Counted from the stretch's first letter, positions 46,354 to 55,960 are shown. The stretch: DNA of 64,000 nt from Aeromicrobium endophyticum (GCF_003586285.1 NZ_QUBR01000002.1:1426001-1490000); one strand, 5' to 3'. Notes: a model not told the origin generated them from the letters alone. Program-made: numbers and translations.

Positions 46354-47694
46354 TCAGAGCGAGACGTCCTCGAGCATCTCGGTGACGAGCGCCGCCACGG
46401 GCGAGCGCTCGGAGCGGGTCAGCGTGACGTGGGCGAAGAGCGGGTGCCCCTTCAGCTTCTCGACCACCGCGACGACACCGTCGTGCCGGCCCACCCGCAG
46501 GTTGTCGCGCTGCGCCACGTCGTGGGTCAGGACGACCTTGGAGTTGGCACCGATGCGCGACAGCACCGTCAGCAGCACGTTGCGCTCGAGCGACTGCGCC
46601 TCGTCGACGATGACGAACGAGTCGTGCAGCGAGCGTCCGCGGATGTGCGTGAGGGGCAGCACCTCGAGCATCCCGCGGTCAAGGATCTCCTCGATGACCG
46701 CCGGCGACGCGACCGCGCCCAGGGTGTCGAAGACCGCCTGGCCCCACGGCCCCATCTTCTCGGACTCGCTGCCCGGCAGGTAGCCGAGCTCCTGGCCGCC
46801 CACGGCGTAGAGGGGCCGGAAGATGACGACCTTCTTGTGCTGACCGCGCTCCATCGTCGCCTCGAGCCCGGCGCACAGCGCCATCGCCGACTTGCCGGTG
46901 CCGGCGCGGCCACCGAGCGAGACGATGCCGATGTCGGGATCGAGCAGCAGGTCGAGGGCGATGCGCTGCTCCGCGGAGCGTCCGTGGATGCCGAACGCGT
47001 CGCGATCGCCGCGCACCAGCTGCACCTGCTTGTCGGCGGTGACGCGCCCGAGCCCGCTGCCCTTGTCGGACAGCAGCACCAGGCCCGTGTGACACGGCAG
47101 GTCTCGGGCCTCCGGGAGGTCGAGCGTGCCCGCCTCGTAGAGGTCGTCGAGGTCGAGGCTGTCGATCTCGAGCTCGCGCATGCCCGTCCAGCCCGACTCG
47201 AGGGCCAGCTCGGCGCGGTACTCCTCGGCGACCAGGCCGACGGCCGAGGCCTTGACGCGCATCGGCAGGTCCTTGGAGACGATCGTGACGTCGAGTCCCT
47301 CGTCGGACAGGTTCTTGGCGACCGACAGGATGCGCGTGTCGTTGTCGCCGAGCCGGAAGCCCGACGGCAGCGACGAGGCGTCGGTGTGGTTGAGCTCGAC
47401 CCGGATCGAGCCGCCCTCGTCGCCGATCGGCAGCGGGACGTCGAGGGTCCCGTGGAGCACGCGGAGGTCGTCGAGGAAGCGCAGGGCGCTGCGGGCGAAG
47501 TAGCCGAGCTCGGGATCGTGCCGCTTGCCCTCCAGCTCGGTGATGACGACGACCGGGATGACCACCTCGTGCTCGTGGAAGCGGTGGACGGCGTTGGGGT
47601 CCGCGAGCAGGACACTGGTGTCCAGCACGTACGTGCGGCGGGTGGGGGTCGTGCCCAGGTCCGATGACTCTGACGACGTGCGCGGTGCGGCCAC
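46354..47694 (-). CDS. PhoH-family protein with N-terminal PIN domain (PhoH2 type)
   Basis: A 446-residue protein. The N-terminal PIN-like ribonuclease domain has acidic residues in [36 protein letters not shown] and [12 protein letters not shown]. The C-terminal PhoH P-loop ATPase/helicase domain has [38 protein letters not shown] and [12 protein letters not shown]. Mycobacterial PhoH2 is a sequence-specific RNA helicase/RNase. No antitoxin-like small gene (phoAT) is obvious just upstream. The GTG at 47694 is chosen because GAGGAG precedes it; an in-frame ATG at 47763 exists. Confidence 0.92.
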   Translation of the reverse strand: MAAPRTSSESSDLGTTPTRRTYVLDTSVLLADPNAVHRFHEHEVVIPVVVITELEGKRHDPELGYFARSALRFLDDLRVLHGTLDVPLPIGDEGGSIRVELNHTDASSLPSGFRLGDNDTRILSVAKNLSDEGLDVTIVSKDLPMRVKASAVGLVAEEYRAELALESGWTGMRELEIDSLDLDDLYEAGTLDLPEARDLPCHTGLVLLSDKGSGLGRVTADKQVQLVRGDRDAFGIHGRSAEQRIALDLLLDPDIGIVSLGGRAGTGKSAMALCAGLEATMERGQHKKVVIFRPLYAVGGQELGYLPGSESEKMGPWGQAVFDTLGAVASPAVIEEILDRGMLEVLPLTHIRGRSLHDSFVIVDEAQSLERNVLLTVLSRIGANSKVVLTHDVAQRDNLRVGRHDGVVAVVEKLKGHPLFAHVTLTRSERSPVAALVTEMLEDVSL

Positions 47695-47910
47695 AGCTGT
47701 CTCCTCAACGGGCCCGCGCGCGCCTGCGCCGGCCCTACTCGTGGGTAGGTGATCCAGGCTCAAGCGCGAGCGTCAACACACGTCGAACGTACGACTCGCG
47801 AACAGCGAAGAATGGGAAGACACGCGGAGCAAATATGACGCCCGCGTGAACATCCACCCCACCAGCCGCACCCGCTACAACCCGCGGAAGCGATGTGGTG
47901 ACCACAAGCC

Positions 47911-47993
47911 GAGCGAGCGCCAGCGAGCGAAGGCAGGCGCCCGGGCGAAGCCCGGCAGCGGTGAGGAACGAACCGCTGGAGCGGCGAAGCCGC
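47911..47993 (-). other. Array of hairpins at the 3' end of the prenyl transferase gene
   Basis: Three adjacent perfect hairpins lie within 53 bp: CCGGGC-GAA-GCCCGG (47941-47955), CAGCGGT/ACCGCTG with a 9-nt loop (47956-47978) and GCGGC-GAA-GCCGC (47981-47993). A GAGCGAGCGCCAGCGAGCG purine/GC repeat starts at 47911. On the uppS transcript the short loops read UUC. The array begins 5 bp after the uppS stop and probably terminates or protects that message. The remainder of this 304-bp gap (47695-47910) shows nothing recognisable. Confidence 0.55.
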
Positions 47994-47998
47994 GCGTC

Positions 47999-48760
47999 TC
48001 ACGCGCCGAATCTGCGCTCCCTCGCGGCGTAGGAGCGCATGGCGCGCAGGAAGTCGACGTGGCGGAACGACGGCCACAGGGCGTCGCTGAAGTAGAACTC
48101 CGAGTGGACGCTCTGCCACAGCAGGAAGCCCGACAGGCGCTGCTCGCCCGAGGTGCGGATCACGAGGTCGGGGTCGGGCTGTCCGCGGGTGTAGAGGTGC
48201 TCGGCGATCTGGTCGACCTCGAGCGTCTGCGCGACGTCCTCGAGCGTGCGCCCCTTCGAGGCCTGGTCGAGCAGCAGCGAGCGCATCGCGTCGGTGAGCT
48301 CTTGGCGCCCGCCGTAGCCGACGCAGATGTTGACGCGCATCTGCTCGATGTCGTGCGTCGACTCGGCGAGCTGCTTCATGCGGGCGGCCGACTCGGGCGG
48401 CAGCATGTCGAGGTTGCCGATGACGGCGAGCGGCCAGCGTCGCTCGTCGGCGATCTGCTGCATCAGGGTCTCGACGGCGGCCAGGATGCTCGCGACCTCT
48501 TCGGCCGGGCGTTGAAGGTTGTCGGTCGACAGCAGCCACAGCGTGACGATCTCGACGCCGAGGTCGTCACACCACTGCGAGAACTCGATGATCTTGTCGG
48601 CACCGGCGCGATAGCCGGTCTCGTACTTGGCGCCCCCGCGCTTGGCCCAGCGCCGGTTGCCGTCGACGATCGCGCCCACGTGGCGCGGCAGACGAGCGGG
48701 ATCGAGGCTCTTGGCGAGGCGGCGTTCGTAGATGCCGTACGCAAGATCGCTGACTCCCAT
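47999..48760 (-). CDS. Short-chain cis-prenyl transferase (isoprenyl diphosphate synthase)
   Basis: A 253-residue undecaprenyl-diphosphate-synthase family enzyme. It has VGAIVDGNRRWAKRGG (catalytic Asp), GYRAGADKI, TLWLLSTDNLQRP, VNICVGYGGRQEL and DLVIRTSGEQRLSGFLLWQSVHSEFYF. Position beside haemolysin III matches Rv1086, a Z,E-farnesyl diphosphate synthase, so a short product is more likely than undecaprenyl diphosphate. TACGCT lies 6 nt before the ATG (leaderless), divergent from the haemolysin III gene. Confidence 0.92.
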   Translation of the reverse strand: MGVSDLAYGIYERRLAKSLDPARLPRHVGAIVDGNRRWAKRGGAKYETGYRAGADKIIEFSQWCDDLGVEIVTLWLLSTDNLQRPAEEVASILAAVETLMQQIADERRWPLAVIGNLDMLPPESAARMKQLAESTHDIEQMRVNICVGYGGRQELTDAMRSLLLDQASKGRTLEDVAQTLEVDQIAEHLYTRGQPDPDLVIRTSGEQRLSGFLLWQSVHSEFYFSDALWPSFRHVDFLRAMRSYAARERRFGA

Positions 48761-48837
48761 GGAGAGAGCGTATCGCCGACCGTTGTCGTCCTGGTCGCCC
48801 GACGGGGGCCTTGAACCCGGTGCCCTACTCTCTGAGC

Positions 48838-49539
48838 ATGACGAATCACGAGCACGAGGGCGTCGTGCAGGAGGCGACCGAGAGGCTCCGTGAGACGGTC
48901 GACGAGATCAAGCCCAAGCTGCGCGGATGGCTGCACGCGGTCACGGTGCCACTGGCCTTCTTCGCCTTCATCGTGATGCTCGTGATCTCCGACGACATCC
49001 TCGTGCGCATCGGCGTCGCGATCTTCATGGTCAGCGCGATGATGCTGTTCGGCGTCAGCGCCGTCTACCACCGCGGCACCTGGAGCGACCGGGTCAAGGG
49101 CTTCTGGAAGCGCTTCGACCACGCCAACATCTTCTTGCTGATCGCCGGCTCCTACACCCCCTTCTCGCTGCTGCTGCTGACGCCGGCGCACGCGACGATC
49201 ATGCTCTCGCTGGTGTGGGGCGGCGCGCTGCTCGGTGTCCTGTTCAAGATCTTCTGGATCGGTGCGCCGCGCTGGCTCTACGTGCCGCTGTACCTGTTGC
49301 TCGGGTGGGCCGCGGTCATCTACTTCCCCGAGTTCGTCGACAACGCGTCGACGGCGGTGATCGTGCTGCTGGTGACCGGCGGCGTGCTCTACTCGATCGG
49401 CGCGGTGGTCTACGGCTTCAAGTGGCCCAACCCGTCGCCGACGTACTTCGGCTTCCACGAGATCTTCCACGCCTTCACGATCGCGGCGTTCATCGTCCAC
49501 TACATCGGCGTCAGCCTGCTCGCCTACCAGCAGCACTGA
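48838..49539 (+). CDS. Haemolysin III/PAQR-family membrane protein
   Basis: A 233-residue, seven-helix protein of the YqfA/HlyIII (PAQR) family. The metal-binding signatures are SAVYHRGTWSD, FDHANIFLLIAGSYTPF and FHEIFHAFTIAAFIVHY. Bacterial members affect membrane-lipid state; haemolysis is not established for most. The ATG at 48838 is 6 nt after TACTCT and lacks a ribosome binding site, so the ATG at 48811 is rejected. The next gene overlaps its stop by one base. Confidence 0.92.
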   Translation: MTNHEHEGVVQEATERLRETVDEIKPKLRGWLHAVTVPLAFFAFIVMLVISDDILVRIGVAIFMVSAMMLFGVSAVYHRGTWSDRVKGFWKRFDHANIFLLIAGSYTPFSLLLLTPAHATIMLSLVWGGALLGVLFKIFWIGAPRWLYVPLYLLLGWAAVIYFPEFVDNASTAVIVLLVTGGVLYSIGAVVYGFKWPNPSPTYFGFHEIFHAFTIAAFIVHYIGVSLLAYQQH

Positions 49540-50036
49540 TGGTCCGGACGCCTCGTCCGCCCTCGACCGACGAGGCGGCAGACAGGATCTCGGCCTACGT
49601 CTACGGCAACATCCTGGTGCTCGCGGCCCTGGTGCTCCTGACCAACGACGACATCGATCACGGCGCCGGTCTGGCGATCGTCGCCGGGACGGCTGTCTCG
49701 ACGTTCGTGGCGCACGCCTTCGCCGAACGCCTCGGGTCGGCGGTCCGCGAGGGCGAGCACGCCCGGATGCGTGTCGTGCTGCGCGACAGCCTCCCGATCA
49801 TCTCGTCGGCTGCGCTCCCAGCGCTGCTGATGGGCGCGGGCGCGATCGGCTGGATCTCACCGGCGGTGGCGCTGCGGATCGCCGAGGTGTCGGTGGTGGT
49901 CCGTCTCGGCGGCACCGCCTTCGTGGTGAGCCGGTTGCAGGGCCGGGCCGTCACGGCGCACACCTGGTTCGAGTCGATGGCGCTCGCCGTGACGGCGGTC
50001 GCGATCGTCGGGCTCAAGCTGCTGCTCACCCACTGA
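49539..50036 (+). CDS. Small polytopic membrane protein, unknown family
   Basis: A 165-residue protein with about four hydrophobic segments (YGNILVLAALVLLTN, GLAIVAGTAVSTFVAHAFAERL, IISSAALPALLMGAGAIGWIS, SMALAVTAVAIVGLKLLL). HAFAERLG and EGEHARMRVVLRDSLP are the main polar parts. I do not recognise the family. It is coupled to the haemolysin III gene (TGATG). Its end overlaps the convergent DUF255 gene by 11 bp. Confidence 0.8.
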   Translation: MVRTPRPPSTDEAADRISAYVYGNILVLAALVLLTNDDIDHGAGLAIVAGTAVSTFVAHAFAERLGSAVREGEHARMRVVLRDSLPIISSAALPALLMGAGAIGWISPAVALRIAEVSVVVRLGGTAFVVSRLQGRAVTAHTWFESMALAVTAVAIVGLKLLLTH

Positions 50037-52011
50037 CGACGGCGACCAGCCCGTCGACGGTCGTGACGGGCTGCCGACACACGAAGCCCTCGCAGACGTA
50101 GGCCGCGGCACGTCCGTCGACCAGGCCGCGCTGATCGAACAGCGGGACGTCCAGGCCGACGTCGCCCGCGACCACCACCGCCCCGGGCGAGACCAGCCCG
50201 AGCGCCGCCCGGTGCAGGTCGGCGCGATGCTCGACGTCGCCCACCACGGCGACCTCGAGGGGCCCGGCCAGCACGGCCTCGGCGGCAGCGAGCGTCCAGC
50301 CGGCGAACCGCGGAGCACCGGTCGCGATGGCCGCAGCCGACCCGATGCCCGCCTCGGCCGCAGCGCGGTAGCGGTGCTCACCTGTGATCGCGGCGACGGC
50401 CAGCAGCGCGTGCACCGCGGCGGACGTGCCGGACGGATACGCGTTGTCGGAGGCGTCCTTGGGCCGGACGACCAGCGCCTCGGCGTCGTCGGCGGTGTCG
50501 AAGAAGCCGCCCTCGGGGTCGGCGAAGTGGTCGACGACCCGGTCGAGCAGCGTGCGTGCGCGGTCGAGCCACACGGCGTCGCCGGTGACGCCCAGCACGG
50601 ACACGAAGGCCTCGGCGACCGAGCCGTGGTCCTCGAGCACGGCCGTGTTGGCGCCGGCCACGCCGTCGCGCGAGGTGCGCGAGAAGCGGTCGGCCAGGTG
50701 CACGTCGTGCAGCACCTCGGCAGCCGCGACGGCTGCGGCGGTGAAGTCGGGCTCGTCGAGCAGCACGCCCGCCTCGGCGAGCGCCGAGATCGCCAGACCG
50801 TTCCACGAGGCGACCACCTTGTCGTCGCGCGCCGGACGCGTGCGAGCGGCGCGAGCGGCGACGAGCTGGGCTCTCACGCGCTCCCACCGATCGGCGTCGT
50901 CGGGGTCGGCGCGCAGCTGGAGGGTCGAGAAGCCGCGCTCGAACGTCCCCGGCCCGGTGACGCCGAGCAGCTGAGCGGCCCAGGCGCCGTCGTCGACGCC
51001 CAGCAGGCGCATGAGCTGGTTGGGGTTGAAGACGTAGAACGTGCCCTCGTGACCGTCGCTGTCGGCGTCGAGCGCGGAGGCGAAGGCTCCCTCGGGGGTG
51101 CGCAGCTCGTCGAGCAGGAACCGCCCGGTCTCGCGCACGACGCGCTCGGCCAGCGGCGATCCGCTCTGGCGCCACCAGTGCAGGTAGACGCGCATCAGCT
51201 GGGCGTTGTCGTAGAGCATCTTCTCGAAGTGCGGCACGCGCCAGAAGCGGTCGACGCTGTAGCGCGCGAAGCCGCCCGTCAGCTGGTCGTACATGCCGCC
51301 ACGGGCCATCGCCTCGCACGTGCCCGCGACCAGGTCGAGCGACTGCTGCGAGCCGGTGCGCGCGTGGTGGCGCAGCAGGAACTCCAGCACCATCGACGGC
51401 GGGAACTTGGGGCTGGTGCCGAAGCCGCCCGCCTCGGCGTCGTAGCCGCGGGCCAGCTCGGCCACGGCAGCGTCGAGGTCGTCGGCCGCCAGTGCACCCC
51501 CCGAGGGGTCTATCGAGGTGTCGAGGTGCGCCATGACGTCCTTGCTGACGGTGATGACCTCGTCGCGGCGGTCCGTCCAGGCCTCGGCCAGCGCCTGCAG
51601 TACCTGGGTGAACGCCGGCGTGCCCTGCCGAGGCTCGGGCGGGAAGTACGTGCCCGCGAAGAACGGCTCACCGGCAGGCGTCAGGATGCAGGTCATGGGC
51701 CAGCCCCCCTGACCGGTCATGGCCTGGGTGGCGCGCATGTAGACCGCATCGATGTCGGGGCGCTCCTCGCGGTCGACCTTGATGTTGACGAAGTGATCGT
51801 TCATGTAGGCGGCCGTGGCCGGGTCCTCGAACGACTCGTGCGCCATGACGTGGCACCAGTGGCAGGCCGCGTAGCCCACGCTCAGCAGGATCGGACGGTC
51901 GAGCGTCCGCGCCAGCTCGAGTGCCTCGGGGCTCCACTCCCACCAGTCGACGGGGTTGTCGGCGTGCTGCTGCAGGTAGGGCGACGTGGCGTTCGCGAGT
52001 CGATTCGGCAT
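50026..52011 (-). CDS. DUF255 thioredoxin-domain protein (YyaL/SSP411 family)
   Basis: A 661-residue protein. The N-terminal DUF255 thioredoxin-like domain has PYLQQHADNPVDWWEW, LSVGYAACHWCHVMAHESFEDP with a CxxC, and VDREERPDIDAVYMRATQAMTGQGGWPM. The rest is an (alpha/alpha)6 barrel like N-acylglucosamine epimerases (FARYSVDRFWRVPHFEKMLYDNAQL, DDKVVASWNGLAISALAEAG). The role is unknown. It corresponds to Rv1084 by position. The ATG at 52011 follows AGGAG. Confidence 0.93.
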   Translation of the reverse strand: MPNRLANATSPYLQQHADNPVDWWEWSPEALELARTLDRPILLSVGYAACHWCHVMAHESFEDPATAAYMNDHFVNIKVDREERPDIDAVYMRATQAMTGQGGWPMTCILTPAGEPFFAGTYFPPEPRQGTPAFTQVLQALAEAWTDRRDEVITVSKDVMAHLDTSIDPSGGALAADDLDAAVAELARGYDAEAGGFGTSPKFPPSMVLEFLLRHHARTGSQQSLDLVAGTCEAMARGGMYDQLTGGFARYSVDRFWRVPHFEKMLYDNAQLMRVYLHWWRQSGSPLAERVVRETGRFLLDELRTPEGAFASALDADSDGHEGTFYVFNPNQLMRLLGVDDGAWAAQLLGVTGPGTFERGFSTLQLRADPDDADRWERVRAQLVAARAARTRPARDDKVVASWNGLAISALAEAGVLLDEPDFTAAAVAAAEVLHDVHLADRFSRTSRDGVAGANTAVLEDHGSVAEAFVSVLGVTGDAVWLDRARTLLDRVVDHFADPEGGFFDTADDAEALVVRPKDASDNAYPSGTSAAVHALLAVAAITGEHRYRAAAEAGIGSAAAIATGAPRFAGWTLAAAEAVLAGPLEVAVVGDVEHRADLHRAALGLVSPGAVVVAGDVGLDVPLFDQRGLVDGRAAAYVCEGFVCRQPVTTVDGLVAVVSG

Positions 52012-52159
52012 ACCGATTGCTCCTGACGAGTGGATCGGTCCACCGAACGACGCGTCTTACGTGGTGCTGCGCCCGGGTGAACCCGGCGATGTGCCTCCAC
52101 CCACCCTAGGAGGCGGAGCCAGGGGTCGCCGCGCAGATGCCCGCGACGCAGCCCGTCGC

Positions 52160-52525
52160 TCAGGCGTTGTAGACGACGAACACCTTGCGGAGAGTCTCGT
52201 GGACCGTCCAGGTGCCCTTCCAGCCGATCGGGAAGACAGCCGCCGACCCTGCGGTGAGCTCGACGGGGGCCTCTCCGTCCTGCTCGACCGTCATCCGTCC
52301 CGAGATCACCTGGATGAACTCACCTCGGTCGGTGAACTCCCACCGCGCCTGCCCCGGCTCGGACTCCCACGACCCCGAGAGGATGCGGCCGTCGTCGGAC
52401 GTGAATGGCACGAAGGCCCGCACCGTGATGTCGCCGCTGATCGGCTGGGCACTGGGAGGAGCGAGCAGAGACTCGTCGTAGTCGGTGGCCGAGTCGAGCT
52501 CGGTGGCGCGGAACGTGATGGTCAT
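52160..52525 (-). CDS. Small cupin-domain protein
   Basis: A 121-residue cupin of the DUF861 (ureidoglycine-aminohydrolase-like) type: LSGSWESEPGQARWEFTDRGEFIQVISGRMTVEQDG and VFPIGWKGTWTVHETLRKVFVVY. The first motif has few of the usual metal-binding His residues, so metal binding is uncertain. The start is at ATG 52525 with GAGGAG upstream. It stands alone between DUF255 and the Rv1083-like gene. Confidence 0.85.
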   Translation of the reverse strand: MTITFRATELDSATDYDESLLAPPSAQPISGDITVRAFVPFTSDDGRILSGSWESEPGQARWEFTDRGEFIQVISGRMTVEQDGEAPVELTAGSAAVFPIGWKGTWTVHETLRKVFVVYNA

Positions 52526-52655
52526 GCGATCTCCTCGACGACGTGGTGCGGCACCGGCGACCGGTGCTCCGTCCCAGTATCGGAAGATCCCACCAAAACG
52601 TCTGTGCCCACCTGTCGCAGCTCCGGCCCCGCCGGAGCGACATCCGCCGGGTGAC

Positions 52656-52895
52656 TCAGCGCGTGCGGTCGTGCGGGGTGGTGCGCTTGACGCCCGAGTC
52701 GGCGTCCTCGCCCTCCCACGGCCTCTGCGCCTTGCGGGCGTGGACCAGGAACGAGCGGCACAGGAAGAACGTCGCCACGATGAGGATGCAGACGATGCCG
52801 AGCGCGACGTAGCCGGGCTTGACGTCGTTGGGGTCGAGCGGCTTGTCGCGCGTGCCAGCGGCAGCGAGGTTCGCCAGGACGACATAAGCGCTCAT
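52656..52895 (-). CDS. Small single-helix membrane protein (Rv1083-like by position)
   Basis: A 79-residue protein with an N-terminal segment MSAYVVLANLAAAG, one clear membrane helix (YVALGIVCILIVATFFLCRSFL) and a basic/acidic tail (RKAQRPWEGEDADSG). TACGAT lies 6 nt before ATG 52895 (leaderless), which decides against the ATG at 52922. Size and place between DUF255 and mca match Rv1083. The function is unknown. Confidence 0.82.
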   Translation of the reverse strand: MSAYVVLANLAAAGTRDKPLDPNDVKPGYVALGIVCILIVATFFLCRSFLVHARKAQRPWEGEDADSGVKRTTPHDRTR

Positions 52896-52982
52896 GGCCT
52901 CATCGTACGCCGGTCGGGCCACCCCGGATGTGCGGGGTATTGCACCGAATCCGCCCCTCAGGACGGTGCGGTCCGCCGCGGA

Positions 52983-54764
52983 TCAGCGCCGCTGCGCCGC
53001 CATCCGGACCGGTGCGTTGCTCGCCCCGTAGCCGGAGTAGCCGTCCCGACGTTCGACCAGCTCGAAGAAGACCTGCCCGATCGTGCGGGTGTACGCGTTG
53101 AAGTACTCGCCGGTGGCGTCGCGCTCGTACATGACCCCCAGCGCTTCCAGCTCGCGGCGGAACTCGTCATCCAGGCCGAGGCGCGCCTGCAGATCGTCGT
53201 AGTAGTTGGCCGGCACCGGCAGGATCGAGAGGCCGGCGGCCCGGGCCCTGCGAACTGCCGCACGGGTGTCGGAGCACAGCAGAGCGACGTGCTGTGACGA
53301 CGGGCTCTGCTCGTCCGCGGGCGGGACGACGTTGAGCGGTAGCCGCACGTCACTGAGCGGCGACGACATCACACGGCTGCGCACCAGGCCACGAGGGCCC
53401 GCGAGCTCCACGCCGGCGTCCTCGGCTTCCAGACCGAGGACGCTGGTGAAGAACAGCACCGCCTCGTCGAAGTCCTGCCATGGCTGCGCCAGGTTGACGT
53501 GGTCGACGGCCGTCACCAGCTCTCCCGGGGTCCCGGTCCCACCGTGGAACTCGTCGATCCACGCGCTGGTGGGAGGTCCGCCGAAGAAGATCTCGGTGCC
53601 GTCGGGCGCCTCGACCGCTTGGAGCGGCACCTCCGTGGCGTACGTGCGGCGATGGACGACGGGAGCCATCAGCTCCTGCGCTCGCCGACCCGCGGCGTCC
53701 GGCTCCGCCACGAGGAAGCCGATGGCACTGAGATGAGCGACGGTGTCACGCGCATGCTGCTCGTTGAGCACGATGCGCGCGTCGCCGGACGTCCAGAGAC
53801 TGACGGGCTTGGACCGATGCCGCCCCCGGAACGCGAAGCCGAGCTGTCCGAGCATCACCTCGACGTCGCTGGTGTCCTCCGCCTTGACCTCGACGAAGTC
53901 GAAGCCCGTCGGCGGCTCGACGCAGGGCAGGAGTCCCTCGGACCCGTCGAGGATGCGCTGGGACTGATCCTCCAGCCACACCAGCGATCTCAAGGCGTGC
54001 ACGGCGGTGCGGTCCACGTCGGTCTGCCGGAAGGTGTCGTTGAAGACCTCGAGCGACAACGGCCCGTCGTAGCCGGCTCGCAGCACGTGGGCCAGGAAGG
54101 CCGGCAGGTCGAACGACCCCTCCCCCGGGAAGACCCGGTGGTGACGGCTCCACGACAGCACGTCCATCGACAGAGCAGGCGCGTCCGCGAGCTGCAGGAA
54201 GAAGATCTTGTCGCCCGGGATGCGCTCGATGTCAGCGGGGTCGTGGCCTCTCGAGAGGATGTGGAACGAGTCCAGGCAGACTCCGACGTTGGGGTGGTCG
54301 GCCAGCTCGACGATCCGCCACGACCGCCGGTAGTCGTCGACGAAACGGCCCCACGCGAGCGCCTCGAAGGCGATGCGGACGCCATGCTCGGCCGCCACCT
54401 CGCCCATGCGACGCAGCTGGTCCGCCGACACCTGGTCGGAGTCGATCGTCGCGGTGGCCACGTTGCTGCACACGAGCATCGTGTCGATGCCGAGTCGGTT
54501 CATCAGCCGGAACTTGGCCTCGGCCCTCCTCAGGTTCTCGACGAGGGCCTCCTCGCCGACGCCCTCGAAGTCGCGAAACGGCTGGTACAGGTCGAGCGTC
54601 AGACCGAGACGGGCCGCCAGCGCGACGACCTCCTCGGGGCTCAGCTCCGAGGAGACCAGGTCCGGCTCGAACATCTCGATACCGTCGAAGCCGGCCGCGG
54701 ACGCCGCGTGCATCTTGTCGACCAGGCTCCCGCTCAGGCAGACCGTGGCGATCGACCGACGCAT
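52983..54764 (-). CDS. qsuB: 3-dehydroshikimate dehydratase fused to an HPPD-like domain (QsuB/QuiC1 type)
   Basis: A 593-residue two-domain enzyme converting 3-dehydroshikimate to protocatechuate. The N-terminal xylose-isomerase-like TIM barrel (1-270) carries four metal ligands, Glu134 (IAFEALAWG), Asp165 (GVCLDSFH), Gln191 (FFLQLADA) and Glu239 (PLSLEVFND). To my memory these fall on the same numbers as in QuiC1 of Pseudomonas putida. The C-terminal VOC region (about 285-575) keeps a possible His422/His492/Glu568 facial triad of hydroxyphenylpyruvate dioxygenase type. The gene diverges from a TetR regulator across a 16-bp palindrome. A further enzyme to open the protocatechuate ring is not in the window. 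Confidence 0.93.
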   Translation of the reverse strand: MRRSIATVCLSGSLVDKMHAASAAGFDGIEMFEPDLVSSELSPEEVVALAARLGLTLDLYQPFRDFEGVGEEALVENLRRAEAKFRLMNRLGIDTMLVCSNVATATIDSDQVSADQLRRMGEVAAEHGVRIAFEALAWGRFVDDYRRSWRIVELADHPNVGVCLDSFHILSRGHDPADIERIPGDKIFFLQLADAPALSMDVLSWSRHHRVFPGEGSFDLPAFLAHVLRAGYDGPLSLEVFNDTFRQTDVDRTAVHALRSLVWLEDQSQRILDGSEGLLPCVEPPTGFDFVEVKAEDTSDVEVMLGQLGFAFRGRHRSKPVSLWTSGDARIVLNEQHARDTVAHLSAIGFLVAEPDAAGRRAQELMAPVVHRRTYATEVPLQAVEAPDGTEIFFGGPPTSAWIDEFHGGTGTPGELVTAVDHVNLAQPWQDFDEAVLFFTSVLGLEAEDAGVELAGPRGLVRSRVMSSPLSDVRLPLNVVPPADEQSPSSQHVALLCSDTRAAVRRARAAGLSILPVPANYYDDLQARLGLDDEFRRELEALGVMYERDATGEYFNAYTRTIGQVFFELVERRDGYSGYGASNAPVRMAAQRR

Positions 54765-54775
54765 GCGCCCTCCTT

Positions 54776-54791
54776 TGAACTATCTAGTTCA
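54776..54791. promoter_or_regulatory. Palindromic operator between qsuB and its TetR regulator
   Basis: TGAACTATCTAGTTCA is a palindrome with 7-bp perfect arms around TC. It lies 11 bp upstream of the qsuB ATG and 56 bp upstream of the tetR GTG, in one of the most AT-rich stretches of the window. A TetR dimer bound here would stop qsuB transcription. The natural assignment is the adjacent regulator. Confidence 0.65.
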
Positions 54792-54846
54792 TACCTTACT
54801 CGTCGCGCCTCCCCCTCGCGACCGCGCCGCGCGATACGCTCGCACC

Positions 54847-55536
54847 GTGACGACGGGGAAGACCACCACGAGCCGGCCCAGCGGCTCCTCGCGACCAGAA
54901 CGCCAGCGTGATCCCGAGCGCACCAAGGCCGAGCTGCTCCAGATCGCGACCGAGGTCTTCGCCCAGGACGGGTACTCAGGCGCTCGTGTCGACGAGATCG
55001 CCGAGCGCACGAGCACGACCAAGCGGATGATCTACTACTACTTCGGCGGCAAGGAAGGTCTTTACCTCGCCGTGCTGGAGAACGCCTACCAGGGCATCCG
55101 CGCGGCCGAGCAGGGTCTTGACGTCACCGGTCTCGAGCCCGTGGCGGCCATCCGCCGACTCGCGGAGCTCACCTACGACTACCACGTGGAGCACCCTGAG
55201 TTCATCCGCCTGGTCTCGATCGAGAACATCCATCGCGGCGAGTTCATCCGGCGCATCGACGCGCTGCGTTCGATCGCGAACCCGGCGGCAGCCCTCATCG
55301 ACAACATCCTCTCGCGGGGACGGGACGACGGATCCATCCGTCACGACGTCGACCGGATCGACGTCCACATGATGATCAGCTCGTACTGCGTCTTCCAGGT
55401 CGCCAACCAGCACACCTTCGGGCACCTGTTCGGTCGCGACATGGGCGACGAGTCGATGCGGCCGCATCACCGCGCGATGATCGGCGACGTCATCGCCGCC
55501 TGGGTGGCCACTCCCCTCGTCACCGCGCCGAGATGA
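54847..55536 (+). CDS. TetR/AcrR-family regulator of the quinate/shikimate island
   Basis: A 229-residue regulator with a disordered basic N-terminus, a helix-turn-helix ([32 protein letters not shown]) and a helical ligand domain ([29 protein letters not shown]). The GTG at 54847 is 6 nt after TACGCT (leaderless). Known quinate regulators of corynebacteria are LysR type, so a TetR here is a different solution. The inducer is probably a pathway compound such as quinate, shikimate or protocatechuate (inference). Its 3' end overlaps the aroQ stop by 17 bp. Confidence 0.88.
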   Translation: MTTGKTTTSRPSGSSRPERQRDPERTKAELLQIATEVFAQDGYSGARVDEIAERTSTTKRMIYYYFGGKEGLYLAVLENAYQGIRAAEQGLDVTGLEPVAAIRRLAELTYDYHVEHPEFIRLVSIENIHRGEFIRRIDALRSIANPAAALIDNILSRGRDDGSIRHDVDRIDVHMMISSYCVFQVANQHTFGHLFGRDMGDESMRPHHRAMIGDVIAAWVATPLVTAPR

Positions 55537-55960
55537 TGTCGGCGAGCCCGCGCAGAGCGAGCTCGTAGCCGCGGACACCGGCCCCGACCACGACCAGCTC
55601 GGCGATGCCGGAGACGTACGAGTGGTGGCGGAACGGCTCCCGACGGTGGATGTTCGTCACGTGCACCTCGGCGACCGGCAGGTCGACACCGGCCAAGGCG
55701 TCGCGGATCGCCACGGAGGTGTGCGAGAAGGCGCCGGGATTGATGACGATCGCACTGCACGTGTCGCGTGCCGCATGGATGGCGTCGACGAGCACACCCT
55801 CGTGATTGCTCTGCACCGCGTCGACGGACAGCCCGAGCTCGCCCGCCGTGCTCCGCACCAGGTCCTCGACGTCCTGAAGAGTGTCGCGCCCGTAGATCGC
55901 GGGCTCTCGCACCCCGAGCAGGTTGAGGTTGGGGCCGTTGACCAGCAGCACGGTGGACAT
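55520..55960 (-). CDS. aroQ: Type II 3-dehydroquinate dehydratase
   Basis: A 146-residue dodecameric-type dehydroquinase. The family pattern is complete: [21 protein letters not shown] (catalytic Arg/Tyr loop), [38 protein letters not shown]. In this cassette it would act in the catabolic direction, from 3-dehydroquinate to 3-dehydroshikimate, as QsuC does. Its ATG overlaps the cyclase stop by one base. It ends the six-gene operon. Confidence 0.93.
   Translation of the reverse strand: MSTVLLVNGPNLNLLGVREPAIYGRDTLQDVEDLVRSTAGELGLSVDAVQSNHEGVLVDAIHAARDTCSAIVINPGAFSHTSVAIRDALAGVDLPVAEVHVTNIHRREPFRHHSYVSGIAELVVVGAGVRGYELALRGLADIISAR

Noticed and set aside
47695-47998. Possible tRNA or 6S-type RNA in the phoH-uppS gap
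   Set aside because: No cloverleaf, anticodon arm or CCA pattern is visible; the structure is three simple hairpins next to the uppS stop.
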